In this document: positions 1-8,291 of the stretch, one piece after another | Position numbering within the stretch: the first letter of the stretch is position 1 | Layout of the letters: every line of letters begins with the position of its first letter | DNA from: an uncultured Oscillospiraceae bacterium | Lineage (GTDB): Bacteria > Bacillota > Clostridia > Oscillospirales > Oscillospiraceae | Length of the DNA: 41,522 bases | Reading direction: 5' to 3' | Assembly: GCA_947629915.1 (NCBI GenBank) | Contig: CANRFN010000041.1 | Span: 1 to 41,522 of the forward strand | Made by a program: the position numbers and the translations under genes | The notes under the pieces: model-generated | The model's database searches: none | Told to the model about the DNA's origin: nothing | Seen by the model: only the letters and a program-made list of their open reading frames with translations

Positions 1-189
1 GGCCTCCCGGCTGATGGCGTTGATGGCCTCTCGCACCTCGTCCAGGCCGGCGGTATTTCCCCCGGACATGGTCTGATACGTCATGACGATCCTTTCCACT
101 TCTTCCCCCGGTGGGTTCTCGGACACGCAGCCCGCTGTCACCGCCGCCAGCAGAAGGCACACGGCCAGGACAACTGCAACTCTCTTCAT
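1..189 (-). CDS. Solute-binding lipoprotein of a sugar ABC transporter (N-terminal part only)
   Basis: Reading on the minus strand from an ATG at 189, an open frame runs off the left window edge, giving the first 63 residues. It begins with a Sec/lipoprotein signal (MKRVAVVLAVCLLL) ending in the lipobox VTAGC, so Cys21 would be lipidated and the protein anchored outside the membrane. The mature start (EEVERIVMTYQTMSGG, then a helix with EVREAINAISREA) resembles the N terminus of LplA/DUF3502-type solute-binding proteins that serve CUT1 importers. Its ATG overlaps the TGA of the GH39 gene (ATGA), and no good separate ribosome binding site is seen, so translation is probably coupled. It would be a second binding protein for this locus, besides the one at 6380-8146. 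The family call rests on a short fragment. Confidence 0.75.
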   Translation of the reverse strand, partial: MKRVAVVLAVCLLLAAVTAGCVSENPPGEEVERIVMTYQTMSGGNTAGLDEVREAINAISREA

Positions 190-1808
190 CGTTCCGCAGT
201 GTGCACCCGGAAGAAGACCACATCGTTCACCCCCAGCTCCGTCTGGAGGGTGAGAACGCCGTTTTCATACTGGAAGGAGCAGGGTTCATCCACCACAGCG
301 CTGCGCTCCGTTAAATCTCGGATCTCCGCCCGATTCAGGGAGATGGGGGACCCCATCTCCTCCCAGAGGCGCAGGGGGTTGCCGTGGGTCTCGTCGATCC
401 GGCGGACAGTAACGGCTTTCGGGGCGGCATCCAGTTCCAGTGCCACAGTGGCCGGCTCCTTGGGCAGGTCCAGGTTCTTCATTTTCTGCCGGAACAGCAG
501 GACCTGCATCTCGCCGGGGGCCTGGAATGCGGCGATGCCGATCTCTCCACGGGTGGCATCCGGACCCAGATCCAGGCGGGTGTCCCCGGCGTCCGCCAAC
601 ATCTTCATGGCGTGGTACACCGGCTTTGGAATGCCGTTCTGGGTCAGCATGCCGAAGCCCCCGTGGAACTCCTGGGGGAAGGGGTGGAGCTCCTCAAAGA
701 TGTCCGAGAAGCACCAGACGGAGCTGCCGTCCAGGTTGTCTGCCACATCCAGGGCGGTCTTTACATCGTAGGCCGCCGCCTTGCGGGTGTCGTTGGTGTA
801 GGCGGAGAAGATGGCGTTCTCGTTCCACTCGGTGTAGTAGAGGGGCAGATCCCCGGCCTGCCGGCGGGCCACGGCGGAATTGCGGAGGAAGGTGTCGTTG
901 GGCAAGTCTGTGGTCTCAGACTTGTCCGGCATTAGCATGCGAAAGCCGTTGAGGAAGGTCTTGTCCTCCACTGCGTCCAGCGCCGCAGTCATCTTCTCCA
1001 TCAGCGGCCGGAACGCCTCCGGGTCGCTGGCATGAGGTGCACTGCCATCGCTCTCCGGGCCGCCCTGGTCCTCCACCCCGCCCAGGGGATCTCCGGCGTA
1101 CTGGTGGGTGCTTACGAAGTCCACGGGGACCTGGTTTTCTTTGCAGAACTGGAGGAAGGCGGTGATCCACTTGCTGTTGGAGGTGGCGGGGCCGCCCACC
1201 CGGATGGCGGGGTCGATATCCTTGATAGCCCGGACGGTCTCTTCGTAAAGGGTGAAATACTCCTCTTGGGAGCCGTTCCAGAAGGCCATGGGCAGATCCG
1301 GCTCGTTCCAGACCTCAAAATACCACTGCTCCACCTCCTCCGCCCCATAGCGGTGCAGGAGAAAACGGAGAAACGCCTGGATGTAGTCCCGCCAGGCGGC
1401 CCAGTCCGCCGGCGGCACGATGAGGGGCTTGTAGAAGAAGCTCCCCTCCCTGGGACGTCCATCCTCCACTGCCAGCTTTTTCGGCATGAAAGACAGCTCC
1501 ACAAAGGGCTTCATCCCTGCAGACAAAACGTTATCGTAGGCCGCGCCGCAGGCGTTGAAGTTGTACTCCGGAAATGCCTGGGCCGCGGGAAGCGGCATCT
1601 GCATGGAGAGGTCGTTGAAAGTGCGCATGTCATCGCAGAAGATGCCGTGAAAGCGGACCCGCTCAATGCCCAGGGTGTCGTGGATGAATTGCAGCTGCCG
1701 GGTGTAGTCTGTGCGCAAAGCCAACAGAGCGTGGCCGGATCCCACACAGAACTGCCAGTGCTTCTTGTGAGGAATAGTAGGGGTATCTCTTGAAATGTGA
1801 AATTGCAT
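186..1808 (-). CDS. GH39 family glycosidase (beta-xylosidase type)
   Basis: A 540-aa protein with the features of glycoside hydrolase family 39 (retaining, TIM barrel; beta-xylosidases and alpha-L-iduronidases). The N terminus has the family's HWQFCVGSGHA substrate-pocket segment (residues 17-27). EVWNEPDL (165-172) carries the probable acid/base Glu169, and YYTEWNE (324-330) carries the probable nucleophile Glu327. No signal peptide is present, so it acts in the cytoplasm on imported glycosides. The ATG at 1808 follows a GAGAGG ribosome binding site. It lies 15 bases after the YesN-type regulator and is overlapped at its end by a solute-binding lipoprotein, so it belongs to the regulator/transport transcript. 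The family is fairly certain; xylose specificity is only the commonest activity of the family. Confidence 0.88.
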   Translation of the reverse strand: MQFHISRDTPTIPHKKHWQFCVGSGHALLALRTDYTRQLQFIHDTLGIERVRFHGIFCDDMRTFNDLSMQMPLPAAQAFPEYNFNACGAAYDNVLSAGMKPFVELSFMPKKLAVEDGRPREGSFFYKPLIVPPADWAAWRDYIQAFLRFLLHRYGAEEVEQWYFEVWNEPDLPMAFWNGSQEEYFTLYEETVRAIKDIDPAIRVGGPATSNSKWITAFLQFCKENQVPVDFVSTHQYAGDPLGGVEDQGGPESDGSAPHASDPEAFRPLMEKMTAALDAVEDKTFLNGFRMLMPDKSETTDLPNDTFLRNSAVARRQAGDLPLYYTEWNENAIFSAYTNDTRKAAAYDVKTALDVADNLDGSSVWCFSDIFEELHPFPQEFHGGFGMLTQNGIPKPVYHAMKMLADAGDTRLDLGPDATRGEIGIAAFQAPGEMQVLLFRQKMKNLDLPKEPATVALELDAAPKAVTVRRIDETHGNPLRLWEEMGSPISLNRAEIRDLTERSAVVDEPCSFQYENGVLTLQTELGVNDVVFFRVHTAER

Positions 1809-1823
1809 GATAATCCTCTCCGT

Positions 1824-2597
1824 TTATTGATTGGAATACCGCTTCTGGTACTCCCGCGGGGTCATTCCGTAGACCTTCTTGAACTGCTCACTGAAATAGG
1901 AGTAGTTGGAGAAGCCCACACTGCCGGAGACCGCGGCGATGCTCATCTCTTTCTTCTTCAGCAGTTCTCCGGCCAAAGCCATGCGGCGCTCCAGGATCAC
2001 CTCCGGAATACTCTTCCCGTACTTCTTTTTGAACACCCGGGTCAGGTGGTCCGGGCTCACGTACGCCAGGGCAGAGAGCTGCTTTACGCTGAGCTCCTCG
2101 TCCAGGTGGGCGGCGATGTAGTCCATGGCTACGCCGGCGGCATCGGAGGTATTGGGCTTGTTCTTCTGGGCCACAGAGTCCACATACTGCTGTCCCAGAT
2201 TCTCCATGCGGGTCCGGCGGGAGCGCTCCTCCGCGGCATCGATGGCGTTTTGCAGGATCCCCGTGAGGGCGTCATACCGCACCGGCTTCAGCACATACTC
2301 CAGGCAGTTCAGCTTCACCGCCTGCCTGGCGAAGTCGAACTCATCGTGGCAGGAGAGGATCACGCACTGCGTCCCGGGGCTATGCTTGTTCACGTAGTCC
2401 ACCAGCTCCAGCCCGCTGCCGTCCGGCATCTCGATGTCGCAGAGGAGCACATCGATAAAGCTGCTCTGGAAGGCCTCCAGGGCCTGGTTGTAGCTGTACG
2501 CCTTCAGGACGCTGTCGAAGGAGAGCTTGTCCCAGTCCACGCCGTCCAAAATCCCTTGCACGGCAAACATCTCATCGTCCACGATCAATAGCTTCAT
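1824..2597 (-). CDS. YesN-type response regulator with AraC DNA-binding domain
   Basis: A 257-aa two-component regulator. Residues 1-120 form a receiver domain with acidic residues DDE (7-9), phospho-acceptor Asp54 in LLCDIEMP and the conserved Lys104 in YVLKPV. Residues about 155-255 form an AraC/XylS-type double helix-turn-helix, ending in GFSNYSYFSEQFKKVYGMTP. The ATG at 2597 overlaps the stop of the upstream kinase gene (ATGA), so the pair is co-translated. YesN-type proteins activate carbohydrate ABC transporter operons in response to their YesM-type kinase. A likely target here is the direct repeat at 8244-8272, upstream of the binding-protein/permease genes. Confidence 0.93.
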   Translation of the reverse strand: MKLLIVDDEMFAVQGILDGVDWDKLSFDSVLKAYSYNQALEAFQSSFIDVLLCDIEMPDGSGLELVDYVNKHSPGTQCVILSCHDEFDFARQAVKLNCLEYVLKPVRYDALTGILQNAIDAAEERSRRTRMENLGQQYVDSVAQKNKPNTSDAAGVAMDYIAAHLDEELSVKQLSALAYVSPDHLTRVFKKKYGKSIPEVILERRMALAGELLKKKEMSIAAVSGSVGFSNYSYFSEQFKKVYGMTPREYQKRYSNQ

Positions 2598-4291
2598 GTG
2601 TCCTCCATCTCCCGATACGGTATTTTCAGGATCATGCTGGTTCCCTCGCTGGGGGCACTGTCTATCTCAAAGCTGGCCTTCTCGCCGTAGAAGAGTTCAA
2701 CACGGCGCATGCTGTTCCAGATGCCGATGTGCTTGTTCCCCGCCGGGTCCACGTAGGGCTCGCCGCTGCGGAGCTTTTCCAGGATCTCGGGGGCGATGCC
2801 GTTGCCGGAGTCGCTCACGGCGATGAGCACCTTGTCCTCCTCCCGCTTGATGTCCAGGAGGATTTCCACGGTCTTGCCGGGGCTCAAAGCGTGCTTCATG
2901 GAGTTCTCCACGAAGTTCTCCACCAGAAGGGGCGGGATCAGCGCCCGCTCGCAGGGCGCCTGGACCTTGGAGGTGTAGTGGAAGGCGCCGGGGTGGCGGA
3001 TGGCCTGGATCTCCACGTAGTTCTCAATGAATGCGATCTCCTTGCCCAGAGGCACAAAGTCATCATTCTTCCGGAGCACATAGCGGAAGTACTGGACCAG
3101 AAGGAGGCTGTAGTCCTGAATCCGCTGGTAGTCCTTGGACTGGGCCAGGGCAAAGATCAGGTTGTACGAATTCAGCAGCATGTGGGGGTTCACCTGCAGC
3201 CGCAGATTGTCCAGTTCAGTCCGCACCAGCTGCACATCCCGCTCCCGCAGCCGCTTCTGCTGCTCGGCGCTCTGGTCGAAGGCGTCAAAGAGCAGGAGCA
3301 TCTCATCGCTGTAGCGCAGGCTCGTCTCGTGGATCCGGTAGTCCTCATTGCCGTCCCGCAGCTCGTTGAGGGCATGGGCCAGCCGGTCTGTGGGCTCCAG
3401 CACCTCAATCCGCAATATCTTGTAGATCAGAGGCAGGAAGAAGAGACACCCCAGGGACAGGGTCAGAAGGACCCACACGATGGCGGGGATCGCCGGAGCG
3501 GCGTTGAGCCGCGGGTATCGCACGCACACCGCGAGGTCGGTCATCTTGGAGCGCCAGGTGATGGCCTCATCCCGGATGCTACCGGCGGTCAACCGTTCAA
3601 AGTCCCGGTCCGTGGGCTCCAGGGCGCCATCGCGGCCCAGGATGTCCGTGCCGTGGGTGGTGAGGAGGTATACCGTGCCCCGGTCGTCCCAAGTGGCCTC
3701 CAACGCGTTGTACACGCACTCCGCCGCATCGATGAGGTAGCCGATCTTGCAGCTGCGGTAGGGATAGGTGCGGCACAGGTAATCCCGCCCGCCTACATCC
3801 CGCATCTCGAAGTCCAGAGAGCCGGTATCCGCGGCAAACATCTCCACTTCAGCCGTGATGCGCTCCCGCTCTGCCGTGTCCAGGGTGTCGCCGTAGTACT
3901 TGATGTAGCTCTTTTCGTGGGCGCTGTCATAGAGGTAGACAAAGCCGGGCAAGCCCAAGTGGGAGTACCACCGCCCCAGATCTCCGATCATGTCGTAGGG
4001 AAGCATGGCGTCTCCGATGCCGTCCTCAGCGTTGATCTCCGTGAGATACCGCCGGGCGAACTCGTCCGCGTAGTGCTCCACGCTCACCGCGTCCCGCTCC
4101 ACCCGCTCCATTCCCAGGTCCAGCTCGTGAAGCGCCCGGTCCCCGGCCTGCTCGGCAAAGCGCACCAGCACCGTGAAAGACAGGGCGATGAGGGAGATGG
4201 AGATGGGCAGGAAGGTCACCAGGATCAGGGTCATGATCCGGGGCCGCAGATTGCGCTTCATCTTCTCCGGCATATAGCGGTATATGTCCAA
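2594..4291 (-). CDS. YesM-type sensor histidine kinase
   Basis: A 565-aa membrane sensor. Transmembrane helices at about 20-43 and 264-292 enclose an extracellular sensor region of some 220 residues. After a HAMP-like segment comes the His_kinase domain with phospho-acceptor His370 in LQVNPHML, then a HATPase_c domain with the N-box near 455-468 (VENFVENSMKHAL) and the G1 box DSGNG (494-498). This is the layout of YesM/LytS-like kinases that pair with YesN regulators in sugar loci. The start taken is TTG at 4291, because AGGAGGG lies six bases before it; an ATG seven codons in has no comparable site. The regulator gene follows with a 4-base overlap. The signal is probably extracellular glycan or the loaded binding protein, which is inference. 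Confidence 0.92.
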   Translation of the reverse strand: MDIYRYMPEKMKRNLRPRIMTLILVTFLPISISLIALSFTVLVRFAEQAGDRALHELDLGMERVERDAVSVEHYADEFARRYLTEINAEDGIGDAMLPYDMIGDLGRWYSHLGLPGFVYLYDSAHEKSYIKYYGDTLDTAERERITAEVEMFAADTGSLDFEMRDVGGRDYLCRTYPYRSCKIGYLIDAAECVYNALEATWDDRGTVYLLTTHGTDILGRDGALEPTDRDFERLTAGSIRDEAITWRSKMTDLAVCVRYPRLNAAPAIPAIVWVLLTLSLGCLFFLPLIYKILRIEVLEPTDRLAHALNELRDGNEDYRIHETSLRYSDEMLLLFDAFDQSAEQQKRLRERDVQLVRTELDNLRLQVNPHMLLNSYNLIFALAQSKDYQRIQDYSLLLVQYFRYVLRKNDDFVPLGKEIAFIENYVEIQAIRHPGAFHYTSKVQAPCERALIPPLLVENFVENSMKHALSPGKTVEILLDIKREEDKVLIAVSDSGNGIAPEILEKLRSGEPYVDPAGNKHIGIWNSMRRVELFYGEKASFEIDSAPSEGTSMILKIPYREMEDT

Positions 4292-4322
4292 ATCCGTCCC
4301 TCCTACTGGTCATTGTTTGCCT

Positions 4323-4328
4323 ATTTTA
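4323..4328 (-). promoter_or_regulatory. Possible extended -10 element for the kinase/regulator operon
   Basis: On the minus strand TGCTAAAAT (hexamer TAAAAT at 4328-4323) lies between the terminator hairpin and the TTG start of the sensor kinase. No convincing -35 box is visible. If real, it would let the kinase, regulator, GH39 and second binding-protein genes be expressed independently of the permease transcript. Confidence 0.3.
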
Positions 4329-4337
4329 GCACAACGA

Positions 4338-4373
4338 AAAGAGAATTCCCACAGGAATGTGAGAATTCTCTTT
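4338..4373. terminator. Hairpin terminator between permease operon and kinase operon
   Basis: Arms 4338-4353 and 4358-4373 pair over 16 positions with one mismatch around a GGAA loop. On the minus strand it lies 26 bases after the permease stop at 4399 and is followed by TTTTCGTT. On the plus strand it is followed by CCGTTTTTTG. It most likely ends or attenuates the binding-protein/permease transcript before the sensor kinase gene. Confidence 0.75.
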
Positions 4374-4398
4374 CCGTTTTTTGCTGGTTTTTACCCGA

Positions 4399-5313
4399 TC
4401 AGCCCTTGATGCCGCCTGCGATGACGCCCTTCTCCAGTTTATCCTGGAAGAACGGGAAGGCGATGACGATGGGCGCAGTGGCCGCCACGATCACAGCGAA
4501 CTGAATCAGGTAGCGGGAGTAGTCCGGGTTGGCGGTGTTCAGGAAATTGGCGTTGTCTGCCGTGATCTGCTGGATCCACAGCTGGAGGGGCCAGAGGCTC
4601 TTCTTATTGGGGACATAGATGGAGGCAGGCAGCCAGGAGTTCCACTGGCTCACCACGGAGTTCAGGATGATGACGTAGCCGAGGTTCATGGCCTGGGGCA
4701 GGGCCACCTGGAACATGGTGCGCCAGTGGCCGGCGCCGTCGATGGTGGCGGCCTCATACATCTCCTTGGGAACGCCGTTGAAGGAGTTCATCATCATGAT
4801 CATGAACATGGCGTTGGTGCAGCCGGGGACGATCAGCGCCCAGGGGGTACCAACCCAGCCCAGGGCCCGGATCACCATGTAGGTGGGGACCATGCCGCCG
4901 GAGAAGAGCATGGTGAACATGATAAGGCCGGTTACAATGGGCTTCATCTTGCTCTTCCGGGAGAGGGCGTAGCCGGTGATGGTGGCCAGGACAAAGCCCA
5001 GGCCCGTGGAGGCCACCGTGTAGAAGATGGAGTTCAAAAAGCCCCGGACCACGCTGGCGTTTTTGAAGATCAGCTTGAAGCCGTCCAGGGTGACGCCGCC
5101 CACCGGGAGCAGCACCAGCCCCTCATGGGCCAACAGGGTCTTGCCGTCTGAGATGGAGGACATGAGAACGTGCCACATGGGGATGACGGAGCAGAAGGCC
5201 ACCAAGGCGCAGAGGGTATAGACGATGACATCCACCACATGGTCCGCAGCGGATGGGGTCTCTACCATATGGCTTTCCCAGGAGTCTTCCTCTCTCTTTT
5301 TCTTCTTTGCCAT
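4399..5313 (-). CDS. Sugar ABC transporter permease, LplC/YtcP type
   Basis: A 304-aa inner-membrane permease of the CUT1 carbohydrate importers (MalG-like half). About six hydrophobic segments are visible, starting near residue 28 (VIVYTLCALVAFCSVIPMW). The cytoplasmic EAA loop, which docks the ATPase, reads EAATIDGAGHWRTMFQVALP at about 187-206. The C terminus (FFQDKLEKGVIAGGIKG) is typical of this subfamily. The ATG at 5313 is preceded by AAAGGAGA. It lies 16 bases after the partner permease. No ATPase gene is in the window; such systems commonly share an MsmX-like ATPase encoded elsewhere. Confidence 0.94.
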   Translation of the reverse strand: MAKKKKREEDSWESHMVETPSAADHVVDVIVYTLCALVAFCSVIPMWHVLMSSISDGKTLLAHEGLVLLPVGGVTLDGFKLIFKNASVVRGFLNSIFYTVASTGLGFVLATITGYALSRKSKMKPIVTGLIMFTMLFSGGMVPTYMVIRALGWVGTPWALIVPGCTNAMFMIMMMNSFNGVPKEMYEAATIDGAGHWRTMFQVALPQAMNLGYVIILNSVVSQWNSWLPASIYVPNKKSLWPLQLWIQQITADNANFLNTANPDYSRYLIQFAVIVAATAPIVIAFPFFQDKLEKGVIAGGIKG

Positions 5314-5329
5314 ATCGGTCTCTCCTTTC

Positions 5330-6292
5330 TCAGAACAAAGATGTGTCGCTGAGCTTGCGGCTCAGGCTGTTGGAGATGATCAGCAGCGCAGTGCCCACCA
5401 CGCTCTGGAAGAGGCCGGAGGCCGCAGACAGGGAGTAGTTGGTGGCGCCGGCGGAGAAGGCCATGCGGTAGGTGTAGGTGTACACCGTATCGGCCACGTT
5501 GTACGTAGAGGGCATATAGAGCAGCAGGATGGAGTCAAAACCGGTGGAGAAGCTGAGGCCCACGTTCAGCACCAGCATCATGATCACCATGGGCATGATG
5601 TTGGGCAGGGTGATCTTCAGCAGTCTCTGCAGACGGTTGGCCCCGTCGATGGCGGCCGCCTCGTGGAGGTCGCCGGAGACCTGGCTGATGGCGGCCACAT
5701 ACATGATGGAGCCCCAGCCTACACTCTGCCAGATGCCCATCATCAGGTAGATGATCCAGAAGACGGGGATATTGTTGTTGGCCAGCCAGTTCTGGTTCTC
5801 CGCGCCGAACAGGGTGAAGAAGAGGGTCAGGGGGCCGTCCTTGGCCAGGAACTGGGTCACCAGGGAGGCCACAACCACCGCCGCCACGAAGTTGGGCAGG
5901 TAGGAGAAGGTCTGGACAATGCGCTTAAACCCTTTGTGCCGGAGCATACTCAGGAGAAAAGCAAAAATGATGGGCGGGAAGAAGCCGAGGGTACATTTGA
6001 TCAGGGCGATGCACACGGTGTTGCGCAGGGCGGTGAGAAATTCCTCGCCGCTGAACAATTCGATGAAGTGCTTCAAGCCCACAAACGGGGATCCGAAGAA
6101 GCCGTCAATGACGTTGTAGTCCTCAAATGCCATGATGATGCCGAACATGGGGATGTAGTGCAGCACGACTTCATAGACCAGGATTGGGACGAACATGATG
6201 TACAGGGCCCAGTTCTTTTTGAAATCGAAGGCCCAGCTTTTCTTGTACTTGGGGTCGTTCAGGCGTTCCGCCTGGGATATCGCTTTTGCCAC
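5330..6292 (-). CDS. Sugar ABC transporter permease, LplB/YtcO type
   Basis: About 320 aa, the MalF-like partner permease. Hydrophobic segments begin at about residue 33 (NWALYIMFVPILVYEVVL), and the EAA loop EAAAIDGANRLQRLLKITLP precedes the last helices. Two GTG starts are possible. The one at 6292 is chosen because AGGCGGTG lies six bases upstream, while the GTG at 6301 has no spaced ribosome binding site. The gene lies downstream of the binding-protein gene, separated by a GC-rich stem-loop (6322-6350), and upstream of the second permease by 16 bases. Together the three genes form an importer for an oligosaccharide or glycoside of unknown identity. Confidence 0.93.
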   Translation of the reverse strand: MAKAISQAERLNDPKYKKSWAFDFKKNWALYIMFVPILVYEVVLHYIPMFGIIMAFEDYNVIDGFFGSPFVGLKHFIELFSGEEFLTALRNTVCIALIKCTLGFFPPIIFAFLLSMLRHKGFKRIVQTFSYLPNFVAAVVVASLVTQFLAKDGPLTLFFTLFGAENQNWLANNNIPVFWIIYLMMGIWQSVGWGSIMYVAAISQVSGDLHEAAAIDGANRLQRLLKITLPNIMPMVIMMLVLNVGLSFSTGFDSILLLYMPSTYNVADTVYTYTYRMAFSAGATNYSLSAASGLFQSVVGTALLIISNSLSRKLSDTSLF

Positions 6293-6321
6293 TGGATTCA
6301 CCGCCTATTTTGATTTTTGTT

Positions 6322-6350
6322 CCGTCCCGGCCCCGTCAGGGCCGGGACGG
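6322..6350. other. GC-rich stem-loop between binding-protein and permease genes
   Basis: Arms 6322-6333 and 6339-6350 form a perfect 12-bp GC-rich stem with a 5-base loop. It sits 30 bases downstream of the binding-protein stop on the minus strand and has no U-run after it. That position and lack of U-tract fit an mRNA-stabilising or partial-termination element that keeps binding-protein levels above permease levels. Confidence 0.65.
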
Positions 6351-6379
6351 CTGATCGCAGAAAGGTTCGTTGCTTCGAA

Positions 6380-8146
6380 TCAGGCGAAGGGATACTGGTC
6401 CACGTAGGGCTGGAAGATATCGCTGGCCTTCTGGTAGTTGTATTTCGCGAGGGCCTTGCACCAGACACCCCAGTCATCGTCGCTGGTGATGTCCTTGGCG
6501 CCAGTGATGAAGTTCACGGCGTTATTGGTCATGTACTCCAGGGCGTGGGACTGGATCTCGGTAACCGTCTGGGTGTCCTCGGCTGTCATCATGTTGGTAG
6601 TAATGGAGCCCTGGAAGAAGGCGGTATTCGGGTACTTCACCCACTGGTCCAGAGATGCCTGGTAGGTGTCCGCAAGGCCCAGATCCACGTTTGCCACCAG
6701 CTGCAGGCCGGGGGCCTTGTTAAAGCCGCAAGCCGTGCCCAGACCGCCGCTGTCCTGGGCAAGGATCGGATCTTTCTCATACTTGCCCTCGTCATTTACA
6801 AAGTAGCAGCCGTTGGGCATGCCGTAGTCCGAATAGAAGGTGTTGTCGCTGAGCTCTGCCACCTGGTCCGCATTCAGGCCCAGGGTCTTGATCAGGGCGC
6901 CCTCTTCGGCATAGAACTGATCCAGGTATGCACAGAGGGTGTCCAGATCCTTCTCTGCGGCCTTGGGGGTGATCAACACGCCGCCGGAGACCAGGTCACC
7001 ACCCATGACGCAGTTGGGTGCCTTGCCCTGGCAATCCGCATCGCCGTAGATGTCATTGATGGGATAGGGGGCGGCCGCCACAAAGATACCCTCGGTATAG
7101 CCGCCGTCCTTCATGTCCATGCGGCCGCCGAGCTTGGACTGCTCGCCGTTGAACATGCCCACTTTGCCCTGCCGGACCGCTGTCTCATCGATCTGGTAGA
7201 AGGCATCGCTGGTGCGCTGATAGAAGTCCTGGTCCAGCCAGCCCTTCTCATACCAGGCGTGCATGCACTCCAGGTAGGCCCGGAAGTACTTCTGGTCCCC
7301 GCCGAACTGGACCTTGCCGTTCTCGTCCTGGTACCACAGGTTCACGCCGCCGCCGAAGCAGGAGAGCAGGCCGCCGGACCAGGTGAAGCCGGGATAGTAA
7401 ATGCTCATGCAGTAGGAGTCATCGATGCCCAGATCTGCCATGGCCTTTTCAAAGATCTCGAACATCCACTCCCAATCGGAGATGTAGATGGGGTCGGGGC
7501 CGCCGGAGGGGAAGACCACGTCGTCCGTCCAGGCGTCCGGATCGTTTTCAGCGGTGTAGCCGCCGGTGAAGGGTGCGCCGGTCTGGGGATTGGTGCCGTA
7601 CTTCACAATCCAGTCCCGCCGGTACTGGAAGCCCTGGAACACGTCCTCGGGGGCATCCAGAATCGTCTTCAGATCGTAGTAGTGCTCCTCGCCGTCTACC
7701 ATTACCACCGCGTTCTTGCGGTAGGTGTCGTTGGAGTGAACCAACGCCACGTAGTTGGGCATGTTCCGCTCCACGTACTCGGTGATGTCCAGGGCGTACC
7801 CCTTCTCCACCATCACCGGGGGCGGATCGCTGATGACCTCGTCGATGATGTCGGGCAGATCGCCGGACACCAGCATGGTGGAGTAGTTGTCCGCCTCTTT
7901 GCCCGGAGCCGCAGCCCAGAACTCAAAGGCCACTTTCTTGTCCTCGGAGCCATAGCCCTTCGTAAGGGTGTACTGGACTGCGGGGTTTTCTTGGTACTCA
8001 GTATAAAAGCTGCTGTTGGCGCCGCTGTAGATCCACCAGCTGAATGTGGTGTCGTCTCCGGCGCTGCCGCCGCCTCCGCCGCAACCGGTCAGAAGGCCGA
8101 CGAGCATCAGGCAGGCCAGGGTAAGAGCGATCAATTGCTTTTTCAT
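6380..8146 (-). CDS. Extracellular solute-binding lipoprotein (family 1) of the sugar importer
   Basis: A 588-aa secreted lipoprotein. The signal MKKQLIALTLACLMLVGLLTGC has the lipobox LLTGC with Cys22, followed by a glycine-rich linker (GGGGGSAG) and a long mature domain of the large LplA/YtcQ-like binding-protein type (about 500-590 residues is usual). Aromatic-rich stretches such as FSWWIYSG and EWMFEIFEKA suit carbohydrate binding. The ATG at 8146 follows AGGAGGAG. It is first of a binding-protein/permease/permease set and is preceded by a 21-bp-phased direct repeat that may bind the YesN-type regulator. The ligand cannot be read from the sequence; the surrounding enzymes point to rhamnose-, glucose- or uronate-containing glycosides. 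Confidence 0.93.
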   Translation of the reverse strand: MKKQLIALTLACLMLVGLLTGCGGGGGSAGDDTTFSWWIYSGANSSFYTEYQENPAVQYTLTKGYGSEDKKVAFEFWAAAPGKEADNYSTMLVSGDLPDIIDEVISDPPPVMVEKGYALDITEYVERNMPNYVALVHSNDTYRKNAVVMVDGEEHYYDLKTILDAPEDVFQGFQYRRDWIVKYGTNPQTGAPFTGGYTAENDPDAWTDDVVFPSGGPDPIYISDWEWMFEIFEKAMADLGIDDSYCMSIYYPGFTWSGGLLSCFGGGVNLWYQDENGKVQFGGDQKYFRAYLECMHAWYEKGWLDQDFYQRTSDAFYQIDETAVRQGKVGMFNGEQSKLGGRMDMKDGGYTEGIFVAAAPYPINDIYGDADCQGKAPNCVMGGDLVSGGVLITPKAAEKDLDTLCAYLDQFYAEEGALIKTLGLNADQVAELSDNTFYSDYGMPNGCYFVNDEGKYEKDPILAQDSGGLGTACGFNKAPGLQLVANVDLGLADTYQASLDQWVKYPNTAFFQGSITTNMMTAEDTQTVTEIQSHALEYMTNNAVNFITGAKDITSDDDWGVWCKALAKYNYQKASDIFQPYVDQYPFA

Positions 8147-8243
8147 GGTTCTCCTCCTGCTTTCATTTCATTGTTTGGGGTATCGCGTTTGGTTCTTGTT
8201 GACGGTTCTAAATCTACACCCTTTCCGCTCCAATGTATTTTGC

Positions 8244-8272
8244 AAATCCGACAACAATTATCAGAAATCCGA
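8244..8272 (-). promoter_or_regulatory. Direct repeat with 21-bp phasing, candidate AraC-type operator
   Basis: AAATCCGA occurs at 8244-8251 and exactly again at 8265-8272, start-to-start distance 21 bp (two helical turns). It lies about 100 bases upstream of the binding-protein ATG. On the minus strand a TAGATT hexamer further downstream could be the -10, and there is no good -35, as expected for an activator-dependent promoter. AraC-family proteins bind direct half-sites about 21 bp apart, and a YesN-type AraC regulator is encoded at 1824-2597. Confidence 0.5.
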
Positions 8273-8291
8273 TGGGGTGGATTTCCCGCAT

